Assembly: GCA_902728285.1 (NCBI GenBank)
Contig: CACVBU010000878.1
Span: 1,737,786-1,801,785 of the forward strand
Source: Clytia hemisphaerica
Lineage: Eukaryota > Cnidaria > Hydrozoa > Leptothecata > Clytiidae
Length of the DNA stretch: 64,000 nucleotides
Direction of reading: 5' to 3'
Every line of letters begins with the position of its first letter. Positions within the stretch are counted from its first letter, which is position 1. A model generated the notes under the pieces. It did not search any database and had not been told where the DNA came from. It saw only the letters and a program-made list of their open reading frames with translations. The translations under genes were made by a program, and so were the position numbers. This document shows positions 56,901 to 64,000 of the stretch, piece by piece.

Positions 56901-59900
56901 GTCTGCTTTATATCCTACTAAAACTGTCCCAGTCCTTTTTTCACACAAATAGACATAGAAAAATGCGTCAAAAAAGGATTGGGACGGTTTTAGTGGGATA
57001 AAGCAGACAAAAACAATGCCCACGCGACTACGGTCGAAAAGGTGTATTTAAGACATAATGGTTGCATACCTTTTAATGTTCAAAACTGAAACTGTTTCAC
57101 TAAACTGTAAATGGTTTGGGTTTGTTTACCTAGACAAAGAAGCTATTGCATCGCCAATTCGATTTCTAGGATCTTGCCTGAAGTCACAGCAACGAATTTC
57201 AAAAAAATACCAAAAAGCTGCGCGACCAAGCGTGGTCCGCGCTGATTTCACACAAATACCGGATTGAAAGTAAAATTTACAGCTAGATTTTCAAAAATAT
57301 ACCACTCGAAAACAAAGAAATTGCTAGATTCAATCTGTCATAAAAAATACGGTGCACATTTGAAAGTCCTCACTTTTTCTTGCCTGAGAAAGGTTAAAGA
57401 TTCGCTTCTAGCCCTTTCGGGCTTACACTTCATTGCTTTAAACACAATGTGCATTGTTCTGAATGACACATCTGAACTTCTTTCTATTTTTTCGTGACAG
57501 GAACCAAAGTGCGTTATCGTCTTCGCTTCTCAAAAACTCGTCAACAAGGCAGGTCCAAGTACAGTATGAGCCAGAAAGTGGATATCCCTAAAGACAGATT
57601 CTTAACGCGACTTGTTCTCTTGGAAATCAACCAGATATATCATGCACAGATTTTCGCGCTGTTAACGATCGGTGGGAAAGTGTTTCGTGGGGAGAAAGCG
57701 AAATTACACTTCGATACACGCCAAGTTAAAGGTAACACCTCCTTCTCACAGACCCCAGTAGCCTAGACAGGTGTGAAGAAAGATCTACATAGGAGAGCAG
57801 ATTTTTGAGATAAAGCACTTACTTACCTATTCATGGTATAAAAACATAATTACTGTGTCGTTAAAATCTGCTCTCCAAAGCAAATCTTCCCTCACCCCTG
57901 CTACAAGACCCGGTAGGATTTTTCTAACTGGTTAGGAGTTAAAATAATGGATGAAACTCGATTGGGATTGATGTTCCCATGTTTTATGGTTTGGATTTGA
58001 ATCCTATAGTTTTCGAGTCAGAAAATTCAGCGGTGATGGAAAATTGCACAATATTTTGCAGGGGCTTAACTTTGTTGACCTTAGCATTATGATTTGCATG
58101 TTTTCTTTTATAAGCAACTCTAATTCGCAGGTCAAGCTTGGGGCTGCTTAGCTAAGTTGTTGGTTGCTAAATTTTCGCGGGGATTAAATTTTGCGGTTGA
58201 GCTCATCCAAAGCTCCAAGTCCCAAGCTATGCATTTTGGTTGTCGAATACGCATTATTCTTTGGTGCCACTAAAACATTATAAAAGTAGTTATTTTACAA
58301 GATATTTCGCGAATAAGTCCTTTCCAAATTTCCATTGGGACTTAATTTCGCGGATTACACCAAAATCCGGGGATGAGCTGGAGTTTTTACAAGATACCTC
58401 ACTAATTGGTCATTTGAAGATGACGAGATGACGAGATGACGCGTTCTTTAGAAAAAGTAACAAAATAGTTTTATTACTGGTTAACGACCAACCAAATCAA
58501 ATAAGAGCTTGTAAAAACTCCAGCTTGTCCCAAAATCCGGGAAATTCGCGAAAATTTATCCCATCAAAAGTAGATCATGTTTTTTTTTTTGATTTGACTA
58601 CCACTGATATTTAAACCATATGTCTATTGAGTCCATGGTTAAATGATCAGCTAATTCGAGGCCTTAAAACCTAGCTTAAAATCAAAAGCTTATAATAAAA
58701 ATGTGTATTTCTTTATTTCGGAATAATTTGAATTTCATTGGAAAAATAATGAACTCCAGGCTCGAAGCCAAGTTAAGGTTCCTTATAAAAAAACGCGTAA
58801 TCAAAGAACGAATCCCTTTTAAAGAATACAATAAAGAAACAAGCTCCTTCTAAGCCGGATTAATTCAAAGTACGTCAAAAGATGCTTTTCCTGGAAAAAC
58901 CTAGCTTAAAATCAATTTTTTGTGTATTTTTTAATTTCAGATCGAGCACCACCAAGCATCACTGTACAGGAGACTGAGGAGGAACCACCACAATCATCAG
59001 AGATGACGGTTGTGGACATGAAAGCTTACATCGATCGTGTGGTCAACCAAGGGAAATATGTCTCCATTCATATCATGTGGTCTCCTTTCTCCAGTGAGTT
59101 CTCCATGCATTCTTGACTTTCAATTTTTAGTTGCTTTCATACAAAAGTTCTTTTTAACAGAACCTCAGGAGTCAAATTTGACGCTTCTGCCATAGCAAAT
59201 GAAATAAGAAACAAATACTATGTCCCCTAACCAAAAAAAAACTATCGCTTTCCTCCACCTGCGGTAGCGAGCGAAACATACTAGGTGTGGATGGGTTTGG
59301 GGAACAATCTTTCACTAGGTAATCTACGTATAATATCGTCTCTTTTACAGTAAAATCTTTATCTATCTCGATCAAAACTCTTGGTCCCTCTTGAACTATT
59401 GGTCTCTAGGTAGCATAAACAGGGATGAATTCCTTTCTCCATCTCAAATATTTCAAACTGTGTGTACCTTTAGTGGATCATTAAATTTCGCATGTAATAA
59501 ATTTTCGCGAATTTTGGCCGTTTTCGCGAAAATTAGTCCTCGTGAAATATTTTAAAAATCCTAAAATTAGCCAAAACTCTAGGAAAATGAAAGAAATCGG
59601 GCGAAAAAAAGAGGCTGATTCGCGTAATTTTGTCCACTCAGAATAAAAACATACTGGTTTAAAATATTTCGTTCTCTCTTAGAGCATCTTCAGTTTTTTT
59701 GAATAACAAAGACGTTTAACAATTATATTTAACGACGCTAGAACGACATTACAATGGATCATGGTCAAAAATAGTGTGACATTTGAAAATTGACATTTTT
59801 CAATTTTTTAACTTCAGGTGATAATGTGGTGACATTTGTTTGACGTGAAACATTAACACTTCAAGTTCAAAGCTTACCTAGGCTTGTATTCGTTGAAAAG

Positions 59901-62900
59901 TCTGTTAGGTGATGGTTTGTGGTTAACCATTTAAGTGACTACTTGGAAATGTCACCCATGTTTTCACGGCGCGTTTTAACCACGATCCATCACCCATTAA
60001 TAAAATTTTAATTCTCTATCGTTCCTTGAATTTTTCGTCTTTTTACACATACCTGGTAAGCCAACAATTGTTCTCCAAAAAGTTGACTCGTAAGCCACAT
60101 GACAATGTAAGCCACAAAAAATCACCTGATTTAGAGTGAAATTTAGGGATATCTAGAAGAGATATTGTAATCGTTTTTTCTGCACTTTGAAATTCGATCT
60201 TTTCCCCTTTTGAGGAATATACAAACTTAGTGTCAGCCACATTATATCACCTAAAAACCTTTGGTTAAAGATATCATATACAAAATGTCACAAAAACAGG
60301 GGATATTTTTGACCATGTTCAATGACTTCTTCAGTTTTTGACGTCACGGAACATCTGGTACACTTCTTTCGCGTATCCGTGGCAGTCTTTGTTGAGACCT
60401 GATGGAGCCAGAGTTTGGAGTCTGCACATCCATTTATCTTCGGCTCGTTCTCTTTCTGCGGAGGATGAAAAGTCACTTTCTAGGATCATCACCTCAAGGT
60501 CAGCAAAGGAGTGGTCGCGATGGAAATGTTCTGCCAACTCTGAATTTTTCGGTCTCTTTCCAATGTCGTAGCGGTGCTTTGAAAAACGCGTTGACAATGC
60601 TCTCCTGGTGACAACGTCAACTTGTCATGGATCTTCACTGGCAGCATACACAACGTCTTCGTTTTGCAGCTACCACCATTGGTTACACGTAGTATAATTG
60701 TGAGTGATTTCTTCTGGGTGCAATGTTGGGCATCGCTTGCATTACACACGGTTGTGGTGTTTTGAGTGGTGGTCTTTCCAAGATATCATTTCGCACGATT
60801 TTGTTGGCGATTGTTTTTCGGCGGCGGAAGGCGACTGTTGGAGTTGAAGGGAAGACGGTGGATAAGGTGATGTCGTTTTTGACGTGTGAAGTTTTACGAG
60901 AGTGATGATAGGTTCTGAGCGGATGCCATGTGCAGACGAAGATGGATTGTTGATCTTGTTTATCTTTTTCTTTTGAACGAAAGAGAGATTCCCGGCTGCC
61001 CTTCAGGACGTCTTTGTACGCGTTTTCAACAACATCGTGTCTGTACCCTCTCTTCAGAAAGTACTGAAGGAGTTGTTTGCCATGGTTGATGTAGTCAGCT
61101 ACGTTCGTACAAATTCGACGGATTCTGGTGAATTGTCCCTTCGGGATGTTTCTGATGACATGGTTTGGATGACAAGATTTGGCATTGAGGTATAAGTGTG
61201 CATCTGTGCATCCTCCGCAGAAAGAGAACGAGCCGAAGATAAATGGATGTGCAGACTCCAAACTCTGGCTCCATCAGGTCTCAACAAAGACTGCCACGGA
61301 TACGCGAAAGAAGTGTACCAGATTTTCCGTGACGTCAAAAACTGAAGAAGTCATTGTAATGCCGTTCTAGCGTCGTTAAATATAATTGTTAAACGTCTTT
61401 GTTATTCAAAAAAACTGAAGATGCTCTAAGAGAGAGCGAAATATTTTAAACCAGTATGTTTTTATTCTTCGTAATTTTGTCCACGCGAAAATTTGAGAAC
61501 TTCCAAAATTTTTGAAGCCTTCGGATGTTCTTATCATCCCCATTTAAAGGTTTTATTTTTACTTAAGTGTTCCCGTTTTGTATCAGACACATATTTCATA
61601 TCAGGACAGTGTCTACCTATTATATGGTTATATAAGCAAAAAATGTTTTTCTTTTTCTCGTTCGACCAATCTTGCTTCACATTCGTGTCAATTCAATATC
61701 AAAAAGCTTGTGAATTTAAATTGATGAGTAAGCAAACGTTATCACTCTTATTTAAAAAAACAAAACCTTTAAGCAATCTATTCTGTTATCACCAATAGAT
61801 CAAGACATCAATGCAGTGACCATTTTCAACTTTTGGATCCTCAGATCCTAAGCTCCTAAGTTTTTAAAAAATTTCTACCCCCTTCCAACCTAACTTAGAA
61901 CGCTTCCAAATCGTTTGTGGCTGTAAGATTTCGTGGGAATTTCCCTTTTTATCAAATATTATGGCCGGTTTTGTACCTATTCTCTTATCATCAATAGATC
62001 CAGATATCAACGCTGTGAAGGTCAGCTGGAGAGGTGAAGATTGCCAATTACCGAAAGGTGACCAACAAGCAAGAGTCAATTACGTTTTTGTCAGGTCTTC
62101 GTTGAGAAATTACACTGTGTCTGGTCTCGACAGATTCTGCAGGTATCGACTTCAGGTAAGCGCGTTCTTAGTATACACATTTTTTTTCATGAATATTGCC
62201 CTTATGTATTACAATGAAGTGAATACAGTCGCTCTCGTGTCGTCTTCTAACCAGCCACCAGAACCGTTGGAAAACCAACCAGTCTGTGCCACTAACTCGA
62301 TCGGGAAGATTCTTCCGAAATGGGAAGAACCTTCCCGAACGGGAAGAACTTACTCCATTTTTTTCTGCCCGTTTTGGAAGATTCTTCCTCTTTGGGAAGT
62401 TGAAAATTGACTGAATCTCGGCGAAGCTGTACGATGACCAGCGAAAGTTGAAACTTTTTGGAGGTGAAGAAGCATCAAATTTTAAGGTTTTTCACCGAAA
62501 GAAAAATAGACTTTACCGTAGAAATCTTGTTAAATTGTGAAAAAACTGCGTAAACTTCCAAAACGGGAAGTTCCAACCCGATCGAGTTTTCGCTAGTTTC
62601 TCGCTTCTTCCTGATTTGGAAGTCCGTTAACCTGTTTGGGTGTTAAGTTAATTTCCCGTTCGGGAGTATTCTTCCCATTTCGGAAGAATCTTCCAATTTT
62701 GGAAGAATCTTTCCGATCGAGTTAGTGGCACAGACTGCCAACGCATCCGGCGAGACTCGAACTCACAACCATGCCATTCGCGGGCAGAAGACAACATGAG
62801 AGCGACTGTATTCACTTCATTGTAACACATTTTATTATAAGTAAAAAAAAAACTATATAAGAATAAGGTTTCGATTGCTAAAGTATTGAAAGAACAAGCT

Positions 62901-64000
62901 AAGAAAGTTAAACCTAAAATACTTAAATTGTGAAAATAAGAACATTTTAAGAACATTTTTGAGCTTAAAACTCAAAAAGTTAAGAACACATGTTCTTTCA
63001 AAAAAAGGTGTATTTCAAAATGTTTTTAGAATATTTTTTGAAGTTGTCAAAAGCCTCTTTTCCAATTTTACTCCCACTGTCTTTTACACAACATCTAGCT
63101 TTTTAGATACCTAGTGCCTTATTGGTGATATTTACTATGGGTGTAAATTAAAGGTTCAATGCAAGAGCCACCAAATTTAAAATCTATATAACAATTCATT
63201 CCAGTTGGAGCCTCACTATCACTATGGCAACGCCGCAGGAGCAATTTTGTTTGACGTGAATACCAGTGAGTTGTTTTATAATTTCCTCTTAAAAACTCTA
63301 CTTCCGTTCGTTATATGAATTTTTCGGCTAGAAAACGAGGCAACGAGAGATTACGACTTTTCACTACAGGCACTAAGTATTCATTTTATGTAACTAGTCG
63401 GTATCTTTTTAGCGGGTATTAGAATTTATGATATTCGTGACGTAATCTTTTATATGGAAACAACTAAAATGGCCCGTGATGTGTTTGTCACTAGTTCGAT
63501 TGGTTGAAAATCTAAAATTAGTGGCAGATAACAGATCTTTCTTAAACACATCCGAATATCAAGAATGTCCGATAAAATATCTGTAATGGGTAATATCACT
63601 GCATTTTTACAAACGGCTGATAAATATCGTTAGGGGGGGATACCACCGCATCTGTGATACAGGGATGATGCCGTCCACTAAAGGCTCTTTGATTAAATGC
63701 TTGATATACGTGAGCCATTTTTTCTAACGGAAACACCCGGAAAAAACGGGATTCGACCCCTGTCTGTTACTAAAAAGAAACAATGCCTTCATCTTGATTA
63801 CGCATACAAAGAATATCTTTTAATCTTTTTATTTCCAGTCAAAAGAAAAGCTCAGTTTCATCAAATTGACACTTTTGCTGTCACACTAAACAGACAAAAT
63901 CAAGGATCATCCAATCAGATTGCGTCTAGAGCATCACGTGACCAACACCCACCAATCAAATTGTTGGTAACGTGTTTGTTTCTTTTGTTCTTGTGCACGT
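50389..64000 (+). CDS. Anosmin-1 (KAL1) homologue, 12 exons, open at right edge
   Basis: Exons: 50389-50586, 52258-52314, 52756-52821, 53842-53917, 54311-54475, 55131-55291, 56581-56824, 57501-57731, 58941-59093, 61998-62155, 63205-63265 and 63839 to beyond 64000. All have GT/AG sites and consistent phases. Domain order: signal peptide, anosmin Cys-rich region, WAP (four-disulfide core), three FN3 domains, then a short linker and a hydrophobic tail. Human anosmin-1 has the same order but four FN3 domains and a His-rich secreted end. Anosmin binds heparan sulfate and guides neurite and cell migration in other animals. The start is either ATG 50389 or ATG 50458; the latter gives a textbook signal peptide (MFIFMILVLLQQIVLISSS), so I prefer it. 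Its neighbour is a 2-O-sulfotransferase. No stop was reached. Confidence 0.9.
51140..51285. repeat. GC-rich minisatellite in anosmin intron 1
   Basis: About five diverged units of 25-29 bp built on GGCCGTCGGAA, AGTTAT, CCGG and CCGCGGAAA, with the highest local G+C in the region. Confidence 0.7.
52585..52732 (+). repeat. tRNA-derived SINE-like unit, copy 1
   Basis: GTAGTGTAAAGGTAACGC (A-box-like), GGATGAATCCCGATC (B-box-like), followed by ACCTTCGGGTAGATAGCTAT, a GGGTCACCTCCGACGGGGGT block and GCAGACTTA-like end. The 3' part is shared with 54615-54855. Confidence 0.5.
54311..54475 (+). CDS. Exon: WAP domain lacking cysteines 2 and 7
   Basis: Acceptor TTTTTTGAAG, donor AATG|GTACGT. Translation GKKSGTCPEKPSLIQ, then RHQCHSDWMCLAGNKCCSY and MQCEPALF. 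Six of the eight WAP cysteines are present (C1, C3, C4, C5, C6, C8). The two missing ones, C2 and C7, are a bonded pair in canonical WAP domains, so the loss is self-consistent. Confidence 0.87.
54615..54855 (+). repeat. tRNA-derived SINE-like unit, copy 2
   Basis: GGTAGATGCTCAAGGTC and GGGTACAACCCCCAGC (B-box-like), then ACCTTGGAGTAGATAGCTAT, GAGTCGCCACCGATTGCGGT and AGCAGACTTAATT, colinear with 52650-52732. Confidence 0.5.
54866..55083. mobile_element. MITE with GTTGGTGCAATGCAACATGC ends
   Basis: Left GTTGGTGCAATGCAACATGC followed by TCCATCCCACCAAC; right GTTGGTGGGATGGAGCATG followed by TTGCATTGTACCAAC: 35-45 bp inverted arms. It ends 48 bp before the FN3-1 exon. Confidence 0.75.
55131..57731 (+). 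CDS. Three exons: FN3 domains 1 and 2
   Basis: Exons 55131-55291, 56581-56824 and 57501-57731. FN3-1 shows IKPTSVHLSWEL, GYQFVIEKR and GLKLNGIYQFRVAAVTMDG. FN3-2 starts PPSAPRNFQVVE, EVVLSWSPPAE, KVRYRLRFSKTR and IYHAQIFALLTIGG, ending KLHFDTRQ. YQFRVAAV is also found in human anosmin FN3-1. The acceptor at 56580 (TTCATTTTAAG) is weak but frame and alignment support it. Confidence 0.85.
55321..55607. mobile_element. 287-bp MITE, CCTTATCGGCC ends, TA-flanked
   Basis: Ends CCTTATCGGCCAAAACTTAG and CTAAGTTTTGGCCGATAAGG with TA on both sides. The interior repeats GTCGGCCCTAAGTGACTAAA and its inverse. Confidence 0.8.
55650..56140 (+). repeat. Two tandem copies of the GATCCTCAGATCCTAAGG repeat
   Basis: Copies at about 55650-55805 and 55840-56000, matching 22975-23160. 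They are followed by GCGCTTCCAAATCGTTTGTG ... AAGATTTCGTGGGAATTTCC ... TATTATGGCC, a tail also found at 61898-61972. Confidence 0.65.
56866..57044. mobile_element. 179-bp MITE, CACCTTTTC ends, TA-flanked
   Basis: Left CACCTTTTCCACCGTAGTCG, right CGACTACGGTCGAAAAGGTG with TA on both sides. Inner arms TCTGCTTTAT / ATAAAGCAGA and TGTCCCAGTCCTTTTT / AAAAAGGATTGGGACG are also inverted. Confidence 0.8.
58371..58530. mobile_element. 160-bp element with perfect 10-bp duplication CAAAATCCGG
   Basis: CAAAATCCGG at 58361-58370 and 58531-58540. Ends GGATGAGCTGGAGTTTTTAC and GTAAAAACTCCAGCTTGTCC. It interrupts a TTCGCGA-type MITE (about 58155-58565). Same family as 40581-40732. Confidence 0.8.
58941..63265 (+). 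CDS. Three exons: FN3 domain 3
   Basis: Exons 58941-59093, 61998-62155 and 63205-63265. Encodes YVSIHIMWSPFS, DINAVKVSWRGEDC, NYTVSGLDRFCRYRLQ and LEPHYHYGNAAGAILFDV. The Cys pair and CRYRLQ correspond to CKYKVTV of human FN3-3. The second intron is large because it hosts the Penelope-like remnant. Confidence 0.83.
59484..59637. mobile_element. TTTTCGCGAA MITE interrupted by the Penelope-like element
   Basis: AATTTTCGCGAATTTTGGCC, TTTTCGCGAAAATTAGTCC, then CTAGGAAAATGAAAGAAAT. Its right end (GCGAAAATTTGAGAAC) lies beyond the insertion at 61485-61500. Confidence 0.6.
59756..60319. mobile_element. 564-bp MITE nested in the Penelope left arm
   Basis: Ends GGATCATGGTCAAAAATA and TATTTTTGACCATGTT; CAAT at 59752-59755 and 60320-60323. 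The right arm (GAAGTCATTGTAATG near 61350) gives the empty site. No coding content. Confidence 0.7.
60331..61261 (-). pseudogene. Broken Penelope-type RT C-terminus and GIY-YIG endonuclease
   Basis: Reading from 61261 down: TDAHLYLNAKSCHPNHVIRN, IPKGQFTRIRRICTN and LLQYFLKRGYRHDVVENAYK, the post-RT region typical of Penelope-like elements. Then in another frame VVYAASEDP-stop, the GIY-like strand. After 60597: RFSKHRYDIGKRPKNSELAEH, HFHRDHSFADLEVMILE and WMCRLQTLAPSGLNKD, the second half of a GIY-YIG nuclease. Frame changes and an internal stop show that it is dead. The catalytic RT core is absent. Confidence 0.75.
61545..61790 (-). repeat. Inverted copy of the 7445-7690 repeat
   Basis: Contains GACACATATTTCATATCAGG, TCTTGCTTCACATTCGTGTC, CAAAAAGCTTGTGAATTTAA and AGTAAGCAAACG, colinear in reverse with 7445-7690. 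Confidence 0.7.
61785..61830 (+). pseudogene. Decayed copy of the anosmin exon 10 start with acceptor
   Basis: TATTCTGTTATCACCAATAG, ATCAAGACATCAATGCAGTG, ACC matches the acceptor and first 25 bp of the exon at 61998 (TATTCTCTTATCATCAATAG, ATCCAGATATCAACGCTGTG). It lies 190 bp upstream. No full exon follows. Confidence 0.75.
62195..62830. mobile_element. Inverted-repeat element with SINE/tRNA-like arm
   Basis: ACAATGAAGTGAATACAGTC, GCTCTC and CTGTGCCACTAACTCGATCG on the left recur inverted on the right. The right arm additionally carries, on the minus strand, GGTTGTGAGTTCGAGTCTCGCC, a tRNA T-arm-like B box. The interior repeats GGGAAGATTCTTCC-type palindromes. Confidence 0.6.
63839..64000 (+). 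CDS. Exon: C-terminal linker and hydrophobic tail (open)
   Basis: Acceptor TTTATTTCCAG, phase 1. Encodes KRKAQFHQIDTFAVTLN, a Ser/Asn-rich linker (GSSNQIASRASRDQ) and then IKLLVTCLFLLFLCT running into the edge. A Ser/Asn/Gly-rich stretch followed by a terminal hydrophobic segment looks like a GPI-attachment signal, or a transmembrane helix if the frame goes on. Confidence 0.75.

Larger units (their letters stand above)
59638..61469 (-). mobile_element. Penelope-like retroelement remnant with inverted flanks and 15-bp duplication
   Basis: CGTAATTTTGTCCAC occurs at 59623-59637 and again at 61470-61484, a perfect 15-bp target duplication. Inverted arms: 59638-59755 plus 60320-60475 on the left, 61207-61469 on the right (for example GAATAACAAAGACGTTTAAC against GTTAAACGTCTTTGTTATTC). 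Between them, on the minus strand, lie the end of a Penelope-type reverse transcriptase and a GIY-YIG endonuclease piece. Inverted pseudo-terminal repeats and variable-length duplications are known for Penelope-like elements. A separate 564-bp MITE lies within the left arm. Confidence 0.75.

Noticed and set aside
61099-61370. Separate gene frames around 61.1-61.4 kb
   Set aside because: They are the inverted duplicate of the GIY-YIG tail and antisense frames of the Penelope-like remnant.
62745-62790. tRNA gene (GCGAGACTCGAACTCAC)
   Set aside because: B-box-like motif only, inside an inverted-repeat element; treated as SINE-like sequence.

Overview
The window is animal nuclear DNA. It is AT-rich (by eye roughly two-thirds A+T), genes are split by GT-AG introns with polypyrimidine-AG acceptors, and intergenic and intronic DNA is packed with small inverted-repeat transposons, satellites and SINE-like units. 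The gene set (agrin-type LamG/EGF matrix protein, anosmin, Chk2-like FHA, 2-O-sulfotransferase, rhodopsin-type GPCR) is metazoan. A marine invertebrate, perhaps a cnidarian, is my best guess, but nothing here proves the phylum.

Layout. 1-7.8 kb: a satellite-like array, a single-exon coiled-coil gene of unknown function (1935-3101, minus) and many MITEs. 7.9-8.7 kb: a single-exon class A-like GPCR (minus). 10.2-20.9 kb: eleven exons (plus) encoding the C-terminal part of an agrin-type protein, EGF-EGF-LamG-EGF-EGF-LamG-EGF-LamG-stop; upstream exons were not found. 20.9-42.5 kb: no convincing host gene. It holds a TTAA-flanked foldback element of about 3 kb carrying three younger insertions, a 9-bp-TSD element inside a dispersed repeat, and two copies of a 1.5-kb element made of 160/480-bp tandem repeats. 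42.6 kb: a 120-residue stand-alone FHA protein closely resembling the FHA domain of Chk2. 44.3-45.6 kb: a single-exon type II membrane sulfotransferase of the HS2ST/UST family. 50.4 kb to the window end: an anosmin-1 (KAL1) homologue on the plus strand, twelve exons traced (signal peptide, Cys-rich region, WAP, three FN3 domains, hydrophobic C-terminal tail), running off the right edge. A decayed Penelope-like retroelement with a GIY-YIG endonuclease sits in its intron at 59.6-61.5 kb.

Three genes converge on heparan-sulfate biology at the cell surface: an agrin-type matrix protein, a 2-O-sulfotransferase and anosmin (a known heparan-sulfate-binding protein in other animals). Whether the linkage means anything cannot be judged from one window.

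The most unusual signals are: (1) repeated local duplications of exon edges with adjoining splice sites or 3' coding ends, in at least three separate genes; (2) the foldback element whose two arms serve as each other's empty site, exposing the exact target-site duplications of nested transposons; (3) an anosmin with a probable membrane anchor and a WAP domain lacking precisely one canonical disulfide pair; (4) a kinase-less Chk2-type FHA gene.
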